Origin: Nocardia fusca NBRC 14340
Lineage (GTDB): Bacteria > Actinomycetota > Actinomycetes > Mycobacteriales > Mycobacteriaceae
NCBI RefSeq assembly: GCF_001618425.1
Contig: NZ_BDCU01000059.1
Coordinates: 1-64,000 of the forward strand
Reading direction: 5' to 3'
Length of the DNA stretch: 64,000 bases
Positions 44,741-54,361 of the stretch are shown here, piece after piece. A program made the translations under genes and the position numbers. The notes beneath the pieces were generated by a model. That model did not search any database. It worked only from the letters and a program-made list of their open reading frames with translations, and was not told the origin of the DNA. The stretch's first letter is position 1. Every line of letters starts with the position of its first letter.

Positions 44741-44754
44741 AGGTCTTTGGTCCC
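44741..44754. promoter_or_regulatory. DosR-box-like site upstream of dosR (autoregulation)
   Basis: AGGTCTTTGGTCCC, 12 of 14 matches to GGGACYWWRGTCCC, 84 bases before the dosR ATG. The core GTCTTTGGTCCC is identical to that at 53981, upstream of an Acg gene. Confidence 0.65.
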
Positions 44755-44837
44755 GGAAAGCGGGGCCCTCTATCACCGCACGGCCGCCTGTTCACTCCGT
44801 AGTCTGTAACGACCTGTACCTGAGAGAAGGTGGGTCC

Positions 44838-45485
44838 ATGATCAAGGTGTTCTTGGTCGACGACCACGAGATCGTGCGCCGCGGAGTGGCCGATCTGATC
44901 GAGTCCGAACCGGATATGGAAGTCATCGGCGAGGCCGCGAACGCCTCCCAGGCGCTGGCCCGTATTCCCGCCCTGCGACCCGATGTCGCGGTCCTCGATG
45001 TGCGGCTGCCCGACGGCAACGGTATCGAGCTGTGCCGGGAACTGCTCTCGGCCGGCCGCGGGCTGCGCTGCCTGATGCTGACATCGTTCACCGATGAGCA
45101 GGCCATGCTGGACGCCATCCTGGCCGGAGCGAGCGGCTACGTCGTCAAGGACATCACCAGCCTCGACCTGACCAGCGCCATCCGGCAGGTCGGCACCGGG
45201 AAGTCGCTACTGGACAACCGCGCCGCGGCCACCCTGATGGCGAAGTTCCGGGCCGAAGCCGAAGCCGCCACCGGACCGCTGGCCGGCCTGACCGACCAGG
45301 AACGCACCCTGCTCATGCTGCTCGGTGAGGGTCTCACCAACCGGCAGATCGCCGGACGGATGTTCCTGGCGGAGAAAACGGTGAAGAACTACGTATCACG
45401 ATTGCTGACCAAACTCGGGGTCGAACGCCGGACGCAGGCCGCCGTGATCGCGTCGAAGATGACCCTGCCCGACAAGAAGGTGTAG
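44838..45485 (+). CDS. dosR: DosR/DevR hypoxia response regulator
   Basis: 215 residues (M. tuberculosis DosR: 217), NarL/FixJ family. The receiver domain keeps Asp8, Asp9, phosphoacceptor Asp54 (AVLDVRLPDGNGIELCRE) and Lys104 (GASGYVVKDI). The C-terminal LuxR-type HTH has LTDQERTLLMLLGEGLTNRQ and EKTVKNYVSRLL, which includes the Lys and Asn that contact the box DNA in the M. tuberculosis protein. The extended similarity (VFLVDDHE, LDNRAAA) makes orthology secure. GAAGGTGGG precedes ATG 44838. A box in its own promoter suggests positive autoregulation. It probably controls most of 7.7-60.6 kb. dosS follows after 75 bases. Confidence 0.97.
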   Translation: MIKVFLVDDHEIVRRGVADLIESEPDMEVIGEAANASQALARIPALRPDVAVLDVRLPDGNGIELCRELLSAGRGLRCLMLTSFTDEQAMLDAILAGASGYVVKDITSLDLTSAIRQVGTGKSLLDNRAAATLMAKFRAEAEAATGPLAGLTDQERTLLMLLGEGLTNRQIAGRMFLAEKTVKNYVSRLLTKLGVERRTQAAVIASKMTLPDKKV

Positions 45486-45560
45486 CTCCGGTCACGCCTG
45501 CCGCCTGGTTGATGCCGCTCGCGCATTGGCCGGGGCCGGAGACGGTGGAAGAATGCAGTC

Positions 45561-47300
45561 ATGAAGCGGCGGGTTTCCCCGACCAGCGATCGGCCAGCGG
45601 TCACCGAAACGCTGTCACAGCTGCGCCTGCGTGAACTACTCGACGAAGTGCAGGACCGAATCGCCCAGATCGTCGATGTACGCGACCGGATGGACCGCCT
45701 CATGGAGGCGATGCTGTCCATCACCGCGGGGCTCGATCTGGACGACACCCTGCGGTCCATCGTGCACACTGCCATCGAGCTGGTGGACGCCGGGTACGGC
45801 GCACTCGGCGTATACGGAACCGACAAGGCGAAAGATCAGTTGGCCCAGTTCATCTACGAAGGCATCGACGACCACACCCGCGTCCTGATCGGCGACCTCC
45901 CCCGCGGTCACGGGGTACTGGGACTACTGATCCAGGACCCCAGGCCCATCCGCCTCCCCAATATCTCGGGCCACCCCGCTTCCGTCGGCTTCCCACCGCA
46001 CCATCCCCCCATGCACAGCTTCCTGGGGGTACCGGTGAAGGTCCGCGACGAAGTATTCGGCAACCTCTACCTCACCGAGAAGATCGGCGCCCAGGAGTTC
46101 ACCGAGGACGACGAGGTCGTGGTGCAAGCACTCGCCGCGGCCGCCGGTATCGCCATCGAGAACGCCCGGCTCTACGAACGTTCACAGGCGCGCCACCGCT
46201 GGCTGGAAGCGACCCGGGACGTCGCCACCGACCTACTCGCGGGAGGCACACCCGAGGAAATCCTGGATCTCGTCACCGAACGAGCCCTGAAACTCACCGG
46301 AGCCGCCTGCACCTTCGTGGCACTCCCGGAAGATCCCGACCTGCCCTGCCGAGAGGTCGGTCAACTGTACATCGCCGCCGCCGCGGGCGAGCGAGCCGAC
46401 GATCTGCGAGAGCAACGCCTCCCGCTGCACAGCTCCCGGGCCGACCAGGTGTTCCGGCACGGTCGTACGGTCGCCCTCGAACGCCTTCCCGACGACTTCC
46501 TACCGAATACGAACACCGATTGGGGACCCGCGCTCGTCCTTCCGCTCGTGGTCGGTGACGAGGTCATCGGGCTCCTCACCGCAGTACAGCCCGCCGGCAG
46601 CCGCCCCCTCGACCCCGCGGTCCAGGCCATGATGTCCGTGATCGCCAACCAGGCCGCGCTGGCCCTGCAGCTCGCGGAGACCCAGCAGCGGATGCGGGAG
46701 CTCGATGTGGTCGCCGACCGCGACCGGATCGCCCGCGATCTGCACGACCACGTCATTCAGCGGCTCTTCGCCGTCGGTCTGGGCCTCCAGGGCACCCTGC
46801 AGCGCACACGCAGCCCGGAAGTGAAAGCACGGCTGAGCGAAACGATCGAAGACCTGCAATCCATCGTGCAGGAGATCCGCCACTCGATCTTCGATCTGCA
46901 CAGCAATGCGTCCGCGACATCGACCGATTACCGCAAGCACCTGTACAACATCGTCACCGAGCTGACCGCCGAAACGGATCTGCGCACCACCGTCCGACTC
47001 GCCGGGCCTCTCACTGTGCTGATGCCGCCGCTGTCCGACGATGTGGAAGCCGCACTACGCGAGGCGGTCAGCAACGTGGTCCGGCATGCGCACGCCACCA
47101 CCCTTTCGGTCGAACTGCGCGTGAACGACGAGGTCGCACTCGAGGTCACCGACGACGGAATCGGCCTGGCGCCCGAGATCGACCGGCGCAGCGGGCTGGC
47201 CAATCTGACGGCCCGTGCGCAACGAGCGGGCGGCAGCTGCCGGATCACCGGGAATCCGACCGGAGGAACCGTCCTCCGCTGGAGTGCCCCTCTCCCCTGA
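45561..47300 (+). CDS. dosS: DosS/DevS redox- and gas-sensing histidine kinase
   Basis: 579 residues (M. tuberculosis DosS: 578). GAF-A (about 58-205) contains ASVGFPPHHPPMHSFLGVPV; the His before PPM (His148) corresponds to the heme ligand of DosS, so heme binding and O2/NO/CO sensing are expected. GAF-B spans about 225-375. The HisKA_3 helix RDRIARDLHDHVIQRLFAVG carries the phosphorylated His395, at the same number as in DosS. HATPase_c has EAVSNVVRHAHA and DDGIGL. It phosphorylates DosR Asp54. Only one kinase gene is present, with no DosT partner in the window. Whether it is an O2 or a redox sensor cannot be told from sequence. Confidence 0.96.
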   Translation: MKRRVSPTSDRPAVTETLSQLRLRELLDEVQDRIAQIVDVRDRMDRLMEAMLSITAGLDLDDTLRSIVHTAIELVDAGYGALGVYGTDKAKDQLAQFIYEGIDDHTRVLIGDLPRGHGVLGLLIQDPRPIRLPNISGHPASVGFPPHHPPMHSFLGVPVKVRDEVFGNLYLTEKIGAQEFTEDDEVVVQALAAAAGIAIENARLYERSQARHRWLEATRDVATDLLAGGTPEEILDLVTERALKLTGAACTFVALPEDPDLPCREVGQLYIAAAAGERADDLREQRLPLHSSRADQVFRHGRTVALERLPDDFLPNTNTDWGPALVLPLVVGDEVIGLLTAVQPAGSRPLDPAVQAMMSVIANQAALALQLAETQQRMRELDVVADRDRIARDLHDHVIQRLFAVGLGLQGTLQRTRSPEVKARLSETIEDLQSIVQEIRHSIFDLHSNASATSTDYRKHLYNIVTELTAETDLRTTVRLAGPLTVLMPPLSDDVEAALREAVSNVVRHAHATTLSVELRVNDEVALEVTDDGIGLAPEIDRRSGLANLTARAQRAGGSCRITGNPTGGTVLRWSAPLP

Positions 47301-47400
47301 TAGCTCCGGAATCGGCAGACCGCGCGGTACCAGCCACGCCCACTCACCTCCGTGGTCGTGTGCGGCGACACCATATAGGGCAGATGGACCCGACCGGACA

Positions 47401-47414
47401 GGGCCGAAGGCCCG
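47401..47414. promoter_or_regulatory. DosR-box-like site upstream of Acg-USP-ATPase unit
   Basis: On the minus strand CGGGCCTTCGGCCC, 11 of 14 matches to the skewed box, and itself a 13-base inverted repeat (GGGCC-GAA-GGCCC on the plus strand). It is 69 bases before the Acg start. Confidence 0.45.
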
Positions 47415-47482
47415 GCATTCCGCTGCCAGATCCGATCCGACGGACTCTGGCCGGTCACGGCGAGCGGAAACACACTGGGACT

Positions 47483-48574
47483 ATGACCGGCCTCGACATT
47501 CCTGCTGCGGCGTCGCAACCGGATCGGGCCACGCTGCTCGCGGCCATGCGGATGGCGGCCCGTGCCCCCTCGGTGCACAACACCCAGCCGTGGCGGTGGA
47601 TATACCGCGATCATCGCCTGAGCCTCTACCGCGACGACGAGCGCCTACTCGGCACTGCCGACCCCAACGGGAGACAGCTGGTGATCAGCTGCGGCACGAT
47701 GTTGCACCACACCCGGACCGCCTTCGCCGCGGCCGGCTGGCGGACCGAGACCGTGCGCCTGCCCGACCCCGCCCGACCCGACCACCTGGCAACACTCACC
47801 TTCCGTCCGTTACCGGACGCACCCACCGCGCCGCGGAACCGCCCCGAAACCATCGAGCGACGCCGGACCGACCGCCTACCGCTGCGGGACCCGGGCGATC
47901 TGACCGGCCTAATCCGGTCGGCCCGGCTGCTCTCCCAGCGGTACGAGGTGATGCTCGACCTCCTCGACGCGGCCACAGCGGGGCGCCTGAGCGCGGCCTC
48001 CGAACAGGTGGCGGCACTACGCCACTACGACATTCCCTATCTGGCCGAACTGTACTGGTGGAGCGGCCACGAACAGATCCCCGAAGGGGTGCCTGCCGCC
48101 GCACTGGTCTCGGCGGACGAGGCGGCTCGGGTGCCGGCCGGTCGCGAGTTCCCTCTGTCCGGTGACACCTCGCGCCGAGCAGACCAACAGGATCGGGCCC
48201 GGCTCTGGGTACTCGCCACTGAGGACGACTCCGCCCTCGCCTGGTTGCGAACGGGCGAGGCGCTCTCGGAGATCCTGCTCGAATGCACGGCCGCGGGCCT
48301 GGCGACCTGCCCGTTGACACATATCACCGAACTGCCCACGACGCGGCGCATCGCCTCGAATGCGGCCGGCGGCCACGGCACCGCACAGGTGATCGTGCGG
48401 GTCGGGCTGGCACCGGGCCGCGAAGACCACCCACAGACTCCCCGTCGTCCGATATCCGATTTCCTCACCATCCACCCCGACACCTTCGCCGCGGGCAGTG
48501 GCGAAAGGCCGAATGTCTCCTCTGCCTGCTCTCCCACAGCCGAAGAACCGGGGCCGAAGGATTCGACCCGATGA
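47483..48574 (+). CDS. Acg-family nitroreductase-like flavoprotein
   Basis: 363 residues. Signature RAPSVHNTQPWRWIYRD near residue 28, ERRRTDRLPLRD in the middle, ELYWWSGHEQIPEGVP for the second repeat, and a 40-residue extra C-terminal tail of low complexity. ATG 47483 is preferred over the upstream frame, though its ribosome site is weak. Its stop overlaps the start of the following USP (ATGA at 48571), so these two are coupled. It lies directly downstream of dosS, as Acg-type Rv3131 lies near dosRS in M. tuberculosis. Predicted FMN-binding protein. Confidence 0.92.
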   Translation: MTGLDIPAAASQPDRATLLAAMRMAARAPSVHNTQPWRWIYRDHRLSLYRDDERLLGTADPNGRQLVISCGTMLHHTRTAFAAAGWRTETVRLPDPARPDHLATLTFRPLPDAPTAPRNRPETIERRRTDRLPLRDPGDLTGLIRSARLLSQRYEVMLDLLDAATAGRLSAASEQVAALRHYDIPYLAELYWWSGHEQIPEGVPAAALVSADEAARVPAGREFPLSGDTSRRADQQDRARLWVLATEDDSALAWLRTGEALSEILLECTAAGLATCPLTHITELPTTRRIASNAAGGHGTAQVIVRVGLAPGREDHPQTPRRPISDFLTIHPDTFAAGSGERPNVSSACSPTAEEPGPKDSTR

Positions 48575-49473
48575 CCGGTACCGAAGACAGTGATCCGCCT
48601 CGCCCGATCGTCGTCGGTGTCGACGGCTCCGAGGCGTCGGCTCTCGCCGTGCGGTGGGCGAGCGAAACCGCCGCTCTGCACAGGTGCGGGCTGCATATCG
48701 TGCACGCATTCGACCTGGCCGGCGCCAGAGCTGTCCGCAATGTCTACGACACCATGGAGCCACCCGTCACCGAGGCGATCCGCCGGCGCGGCGATGACTT
48801 CCTCGAGGAGGCCCGGCAGACCGCACTCCGGATCGATCCCACGCTCACTGTCGAGACCGAACTCTCGGAGCTGGGCCCCGCGCACCTGCTCATCGACCGA
48901 TCCGCTGTCGCCGGCCTGACCGCCATCGGCGCCACCGGGGAGGGGTCCACTACCGCTCACCTGGGCTCGACCCTGCTCGCGGTGGCAAGCCACGGTCACG
49001 GCAGGGTCGTTGTAGTACGCGGCACCGGCCATGCGGCAGATCGTCGCGAGGGGCCTGTGGTCGTGGGCCTCGACGGATCTCCGAGCAGCGATGCCGCCGC
49101 GGCCGCCGCCTTCGCCGAAGCCGACTTACGCCGGGCACCCCTGGTCGCGATCCATACCTGGCACGACTTGCGATTCCACTTGTTCGCCGGGATGCCGGAG
49201 ATGATCAGCGACCCACCCGTTGCCGAAGCGGCCGAAGCCGAGTTGAACGAATGGCTGACTCCTTGGAGCGAGAAATATCCCGAGGTCGATGTCGGCCGGA
49301 GAACCTATCTGGCGGGACCCGGCCTGCATCTCATCCACTGGTCGGAGTCCGCGCGACTTGTCGTCGTCGGCAGCCGTGGCCGCGGCGGCTTCCGCGGCCT
49401 GCTCATGGGGTCCACGAGCAATATCGTCGTACAGCGCGCCCACTGCCCGGTCCTCGTCGCCCACGCGACCTGA
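48571..49473 (+). CDS. Tandem-domain universal stress protein
   Basis: 300 residues, two Usp domains. The C-terminal ATP loop GSRGRGGFRGLLMGSTSNI is intact; the N-terminal one is degenerate (GATGEGSTTAHLGSTLLA). This pattern and the FRGLL motif make it the closest paralogue of the USP at 10814. ATG 48571 overlaps the Acg stop by four bases and follows GAAGGA. The P-type ATPase gene begins nine bases after its stop, so all three genes are one operon. Confidence 0.94.
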   Translation: MTGTEDSDPPRPIVVGVDGSEASALAVRWASETAALHRCGLHIVHAFDLAGARAVRNVYDTMEPPVTEAIRRRGDDFLEEARQTALRIDPTLTVETELSELGPAHLLIDRSAVAGLTAIGATGEGSTTAHLGSTLLAVASHGHGRVVVVRGTGHAADRREGPVVVGLDGSPSSDAAAAAAFAEADLRRAPLVAIHTWHDLRFHLFAGMPEMISDPPVAEAAEAELNEWLTPWSEKYPEVDVGRRTYLAGPGLHLIHWSESARLVVVGSRGRGGFRGLLMGSTSNIVVQRAHCPVLVAHAT

Positions 49474-49482
49474 ATCGACAGC

Positions 49483-52263
49483 GTGGCCCACGTCGACGCA
49501 CCGAAGCCGCCCCCAGACCGAGGCGGAGTGGTGGCCGGGCCCCGCCTCCGGCCACCGAGGAGATCCGGCTCCGCCGACGATCCGAGTGGAATCGACCCAC
49601 GCGAACCCGTCACCGCTCTGATACGTGATCTGCGCACGACCCCGGACGGGCTGACGTCCCGCGAAGCGGCGCGCAGGCTCGATGTCTACGGCCCCAACGA
49701 ACTGCCCATCCGCCGCGGGCAGTCCCGGTGGGTGGCGTTGGGCCGCCAGTTCAGCCATCCGCTCGCATTGCTCTTGTGGGTGGCATCGGCACTCGCCTTC
49801 GGCAGTGGGGCGGTGGCGCTCGGTATCGCGATCTTCGTCGTGATACTGCTCAATGCGGTACTCGCCTTCTGGCAGGAGAATCAGGCCGAACACGCCGTCC
49901 GTGCCCTTCGAGATTTCCTGCCCGAGCAGGTGTCGGCGCTGCGTGACGGGCAGCGGGTCCGAGTTCCGGCCGCGACCCTGGTGCGGGGTGACGTACTCCT
50001 GATCGAAGAAGGGGAACGAATTCCCGCCGACGCACGCCTGATCGCCGGAAACATCGACGTGGACATGTCCGCGCTCACCGGGGAATCCGAAGTACTGAAT
50101 CGCAGTGCCGCCGAATCCGACCAGGCCGACCGCGCACTGGATTCTCCGGTACTGATCTTCAGCGGCACCGCATGCCTCGACGGTTCCGGCCGCGGGCTGG
50201 TGCACAGCACCGGCGTGCACACCGAGCTCGGCCGCATCGCGGCGCTGTCCCAGCACGTACACAAGGAGGAAAGTCCACTCGAACATCAGGTGCGGCGGGT
50301 CGCCTGGCTCATCGCCGCCGTAGCAGTGGGTGCCGGCGCAGCCTTCCTCCCGCTGGGTCTGCTCGCGGGTCTGTCCCTGAGCGCCGCATTCCTGTTCGCC
50401 ATCGGCCTCCTGGTCGCGAACGTCCCGGAGGGGCTGTTGCCGACCATCACGCTCGCGCTCGCGGCCGGGGTCCGATCGATGGCGCGCCGCGGCGCGGTCG
50501 TCAAACGACTGTCCGCGGTGGAGACGCTCGGCTCCACCACGGTCATCTGCACCGATAAAACCGGCACGCTGACCATGAATGCGATGCGGGTCGCGGAGGT
50601 CACCGGCAGCCCGGCCGAGACCGCCGAGATCGTCGCCCGGTGCAGTACTGCCGAGATGGGGGCGCATGCCGGGGGCGACCCCATGGAGATCGCGCTCCTG
50701 CAATACGCCGCGGACCACGGCGACCCGGTACCCCCGGCACAGCGCGACGCCGGCCGCCTCGCGCTCAACGCCTTCGATTCGAGCCGGAAAATGATGTCCA
50801 CCGTGGACACCGTGGACGAAACGCCCAGAGTTCACGTCAAGGGGGCCCCGGAGGCGATACTCCCGCGCTGTGCGCGCTGCCCGCCGGGAGTGACGCGAGA
50901 ACAGGTCCAGGCGCAGGTCGACCAGCTCACCGGCCGAGGGCTGCGGGTGCTGGCAGTGGCCTGGCGGCCTTGGGATACCGGCAGCCCGTCCGACGCCGAG
51001 CACGTGGAGACGGACCTGCGCCTGGTGGGTCTCGTCGGCCTCCTCGATCCGCCGCGCCCGGAGGTACCCGACGCGGTGCGGGCCGTGCACGCTGCCGGGG
51101 TCCGGGTTCACGTCATCACCGGCGACAACGGCCGGACGGCTGCCGAGATCGCGCGGCGTGTCGGCCTCGGGGCGGACCGGATCGTCGACGGCGCCGAGCT
51201 CGACACGATGTCCGACGAGGAACTCGACACCATGCTCGCCGAACCCGGTGAGGTGGTGTTCGCCCGCGCCACCCCGGAGATGAAACTGCGCATCGCCGAC
51301 GCCCTACGGCACAACGGGGAGGTCATCGCGATGACCGGCGACGGTGTCAACGACGCCCCCGCGCTGCGGCGCGCTGATATCGGGGTCGCGATGGGCCGGG
51401 GCGGCACCGACGTCGCCCGGGAAGCGGCCACGCTCATCCTCACCGACGACAACTTCGCGACGATCGTCACCGGAATCGAAGAAGGCCGCCGGGTTTTCGA
51501 CAATGTACGGAAGTTCGTCCTCTACATCTTCGCCCACGCGGTCCCCGAAGTCGTGCCCTTCCTGCTGTTCGCGCTGTCCGGCGGCCTGATTCCACTACCG
51601 CTCACTGTTCTACAGATTCTCGCCATCGATCTCGGTACCGAGACGGTGCCCGCGCTGGCGCTCGGACGCGAACCCGCCGAACCGGGCCTGATGAGCCGGC
51701 CGCCGCGACCGCGCCGGGAAGGTGTCATCACCGGCCGGCTGCTGCTGCGTGCGTGGGCGCTGCTCGGGGTCGTCTCCGCGGTACTGGTGATCGGCGGATT
51801 CTTCGCCGTACTGTGCGAGTCCGGTTGGCGGCCGGGAGATCCGGTGGGGCCGGATTCGCCACTGAACCACGCCTACACCCAGGCGACCACGATGACATTC
51901 GCCGGTATCGTCGCCTGCCAGCTCGGCACCGCCTTCGCGGCCCGCACCGAATGGGCGTCATTGCGCTCTGTCGGTGTAGCCGGTAATCGCCTCTTGCTCA
52001 TCGGCTGCGCGTTCGAGGTCGTTTTCACCGCCGCGCTCATCTACGCACCGCCCCTGCAGAACGTATTCGGCACCGCTGCGCTGGAGCCTTGGATGCTCGT
52101 CGTGATACTGCCGTTCCCCGTGGTGGTCTGGGGCGTCGACGAAGCCGTGCGATACCGGCGCCGACATAAGGAAGCGCGGCAGCGCCCGAGCAGGACCCCG
52201 GCCGACACAGAACTACCGATGAGGCCTCGGGCGGGCTCCGGCGGTCAGGACAGTGAATTGTGA
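49483..52263 (+). CDS. P-type cation ATPase with PEGL motif (Na/K-type P2 group)
   Basis: 926 residues with ten predicted membrane helices. Actuator motif LTGESEV near 197, phosphorylated Asp357 in CTDKTGTLTMN, KGAPEAIL in the nucleotide domain, and TGDGVNDAPALRRADIGVAMG near 615. In helix 4 it reads NVPEGLLPTITLALAAG. PEGL is typical of Na+/K+ and H+/K+ pumps, while the calcium pumps have PEGLPAVVT and most bacterial CtpF proteins PESLP. The N-terminus has about 40 extra polar residues. GTG 49483 is 10 bases from the USP stop with no strong ribosome site. It is the last gene of the Acg-USP-ATPase unit. Transported ion is not proven; Na+ or K+ is suggested by the motif. Confidence 0.93.
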   Translation: MAHVDAPKPPPDRGGVVAGPRLRPPRRSGSADDPSGIDPREPVTALIRDLRTTPDGLTSREAARRLDVYGPNELPIRRGQSRWVALGRQFSHPLALLLWVASALAFGSGAVALGIAIFVVILLNAVLAFWQENQAEHAVRALRDFLPEQVSALRDGQRVRVPAATLVRGDVLLIEEGERIPADARLIAGNIDVDMSALTGESEVLNRSAAESDQADRALDSPVLIFSGTACLDGSGRGLVHSTGVHTELGRIAALSQHVHKEESPLEHQVRRVAWLIAAVAVGAGAAFLPLGLLAGLSLSAAFLFAIGLLVANVPEGLLPTITLALAAGVRSMARRGAVVKRLSAVETLGSTTVICTDKTGTLTMNAMRVAEVTGSPAETAEIVARCSTAEMGAHAGGDPMEIALLQYAADHGDPVPPAQRDAGRLALNAFDSSRKMMSTVDTVDETPRVHVKGAPEAILPRCARCPPGVTREQVQAQVDQLTGRGLRVLAVAWRPWDTGSPSDAEHVETDLRLVGLVGLLDPPRPEVPDAVRAVHAAGVRVHVITGDNGRTAAEIARRVGLGADRIVDGAELDTMSDEELDTMLAEPGEVVFARATPEMKLRIADALRHNGEVIAMTGDGVNDAPALRRADIGVAMGRGGTDVAREAATLILTDDNFATIVTGIEEGRRVFDNVRKFVLYIFAHAVPEVVPFLLFALSGGLIPLPLTVLQILAIDLGTETVPALALGREPAEPGLMSRPPRPRREGVITGRLLLRAWALLGVVSAVLVIGGFFAVLCESGWRPGDPVGPDSPLNHAYTQATTMTFAGIVACQLGTAFAARTEWASLRSVGVAGNRLLLIGCAFEVVFTAALIYAPPLQNVFGTAALEPWMLVVILPFPVVVWGVDEAVRYRRRHKEARQRPSRTPADTELPMRPRAGSGGQDSEL

Positions 52264-52404
52264 CGCCGTGTCTCGGCGAATCTCGATCTCACCTGGTGAT
52301 TCGGAGGTCGGGCAGTACCGATGAAAATCGACATCACCGGCTTGGGTGTCGGCGGGCTACGTGGTTCGGCCGAGATCGGGGTATGTGATCGTAGAGTCGC
52401 TGGG

Positions 52405-52761
52405 GTGAGGGACAAAGATTGGTATTGCGACAAGGTAATTCCCCGGCTGGTCGAGGTGGATGTCGTGATCGAGACGGACCAGGTTCTGGCCTTCCGGCCA
52501 CCTGATCCCGGTTTCGGTGTCGAGCACGTGATCGTGGTGCCAAAGAAGCACGTTCGTTCTTTGCTGGAGCTGGATCCGGTGTTGGGAGCACGCTTGCTGG
52601 AGGTCGTCCAAGCCGTTGCTCGGCAGGTCGTGAGTGAGCACGGCGGTTGTCAGGTCCTGACGACTCTCGGCGACGAGCAACACAACAGGCACCTGCATAT
52701 GCATGTGGCCGCCGGAGCGGGCGTGGCGAGATTCGTGACTCGCAGCGAACTGCGGGAGTAG
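52405..52761 (+). CDS. HIT-family nucleotide-binding protein
   Basis: 118 residues. The histidine triad HNRHLHMHVAAG (HxHxH) is near the C-terminus, with VEHVIVVPKKHVRSLLEL before it. HIT proteins hydrolyse or transfer nucleoside monophosphates from phosphoramidates and dinucleotides. GTG 52405 (RDKDWYCDKVIPRLVEVDVV) is chosen because the family starts here with an RDKxWYCDxVIP motif. ATG 52321 would add an odd leader with no better ribosome site. Codon and base composition are somewhat lower in GC than the neighbours, and the 190 bases after it are AT-richer, suggesting an insertion into the dormancy island. Confidence 0.85.
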   Translation: MRDKDWYCDKVIPRLVEVDVVIETDQVLAFRPPDPGFGVEHVIVVPKKHVRSLLELDPVLGARLLEVVQAVARQVVSEHGGCQVLTTLGDEQHNRHLHMHVAAGAGVARFVTRSELRE

Positions 52762-52952
52762 GCCCAGATGGACCCAAGACCAAGCACACCGATCCTTGCA
52801 CCGCAACCAAGATCACGACGTCAAAATTCGCCGATACGCACATCTTCCGATCTCGACCGACGTCCGCATCCACCGATGAGTGACATCAGAGCTGGCCGAA
52901 AGACCGACTCCGGAAAGGAGCGCGGAGCGTTCAGCCGATCCGAGTTGGTCGG

Positions 52953-53942
52953 TCAGGTGGTTGTCATGGAGAGAATATCGCGAAGAGGCAACCGGGGAGT
53001 CCGCTCTACGGGGTGGTCCTGCAGCGGTGGGGCACCGACCCTGACCAGGACTTGCGGTAGCCGGTGCTCGCCGCCGATCAGTTCCCGGACCACCTCGCGG
53101 CTGCGTGGTACCTCGGTCAGATGAGTGAGCGGACAGGTCGCGTATCCGGCGAGCGTCGATTCCAGCAGCACCGTCGACAGCACCTCACCACAGCGGACCA
53201 CCTCGTCGTGGCTGTCGGAGGTGGTGGACAATGCCAGTATGGCGGCGCGGTCGATCTCGCCGTCCTCCTCCTGTTCGGATTCGGCCTCGCGGGCCGGGAA
53301 CTGCCGGCCGACGCCCACCCGCTCCTGTTCACCGGAGGACGCCAGCGCGCTTCGGGGAACTCCCGCCGCGCTGATCACATGTCCGGTCCACCAATGCAAT
53401 TCGGCGTGATATCCCGAGTCGTAGCGGCGTAGTGCCGCTGTCATCCGCGCGGCGTGCGCCAGCGTGGCCCGGCTGTCCTCGGGCAGCACATCCACAACAG
53501 CGTCGTAGGGATCGACAGTGGATCTCAGCACTGTTTCGAAATCGGACCAGCCTTCGGGCTCGCCGAACGGCCTCCGGTCGGTGTAGCGCCGGTTGATCAC
53601 CTCACTGCGGGCGAGTTCTGCCTCGGTGACGACCGTCGAGCGGTGGAAAGTGATGTTCACCAAGTGATTCCGTTCATTCGGGTCGGGGAAGCGGGCGATC
53701 GACAGCCGCCACCCCGCCGCCGCCATCGCCGCCCGTAGATGCGCCAGGGCGGCGCCGCAGCTGATCAGCATCTGCCGGCCGCTGGGATCTGTCGTCGGCA
53801 GCATCCGTTCGGGCACGGCGTGCAGGCGCAATACCCGGCCGTCGTATCGCCACAGCCAGGGCTGGCTGTTGTGCAGCGAGGGAGCCCTCCCGGCGAGGAG
53901 CACCGCCCGTTCGACCGTCGTATCATTGGGCCCTTCTGTCAT
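52953..53942 (-). CDS. Acg-family nitroreductase-like flavoprotein
   Basis: 329 residues. Signature RAPSLHNSQPWLWRYDG near residue 19, INRRYTDRRPFGEPEGW in the middle, and HWWTGHVISAAGVP for the second repeat, with an acidic insert (ESEQEEDGEID). ATG 53942 is chosen as homologues start here; no ribosome site is evident, and translation may start from a leaderless or very short leader transcript. A DosR-like site lies only 37 bases upstream. Closest paralogue by signature is the gene at 39538. Confidence 0.92.
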   Translation of the reverse strand: MTEGPNDTTVERAVLLAGRAPSLHNSQPWLWRYDGRVLRLHAVPERMLPTTDPSGRQMLISCGAALAHLRAAMAAAGWRLSIARFPDPNERNHLVNITFHRSTVVTEAELARSEVINRRYTDRRPFGEPEGWSDFETVLRSTVDPYDAVVDVLPEDSRATLAHAARMTAALRRYDSGYHAELHWWTGHVISAAGVPRSALASSGEQERVGVGRQFPAREAESEQEEDGEIDRAAILALSTTSDSHDEVVRCGEVLSTVLLESTLAGYATCPLTHLTEVPRSREVVRELIGGEHRLPQVLVRVGAPPLQDHPVERTPRLPLRDILSMTTT

Positions 53943-54361
53943 GGTCACGACGCTATACAGAGCTGGGCAGACCGCCAGGAGTCTTTGGTCCCTGATCCAC
54001 ATGCCGGTAGCCCACGGCGGCGCCGGATGGGGCAGACCGCAACCGATCGGGGGATCGTTCGCGGCAGGAACCCGGCGAACTTCTCAGGGCATCGAACGCG
54101 AGCCGGCCGGGTCGATGGTCCCGTGGTCCGGGGACCCACGACCCTGCTCGGTCACTCGGGAACGGGCGAGACTCGAACCATGACTTCCGACGCCCGCCGA
54201 GTGGCCGGCAGATGCATGCATCGTCCACCCTGATCGGTCCGCAAACCCGAAAGAGGTCCGGCCGGTCGAGCACACGAGAAGACCGCCGACCTTCTTGAAT
54301 ATCCCGGGCAGTAGCCGGGATGACCAGGCGAAAGCCGGCGGCACGCGGGAGGTGACGACAC
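53943..54361. other. Divergent promoter region, Acg and ctpF
   Basis: 419 bases with no supported gene. It contains the DosR-like site at 53979 and the dyad GGTCC-GG-GGACC at 54125-54136, which has the opposite arm order to a DosR box. Confidence 0.5.
53979..53992. promoter_or_regulatory. DosR-box-like site, Acg side of Acg/ctpF
   Basis: GAGTCTTTGGTCCC, 12 of 14 matches to GGGACYWWRGTCCC. It shares GTCTTTGGTCCC with the dosR promoter site. Confidence 0.6.

Noticed and set aside
49126..51111. 661-codon open frame on the minus strand
   Set aside because: Antisense shadow of the USP and P-type ATPase genes; low-complexity composition.
54125..54136. GGTCC-GG-GGACC dyad between acg and ctpF as a DosR box
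   Set aside because: The arms are in the reverse order to the GGAC..GTCC of a DosR box.
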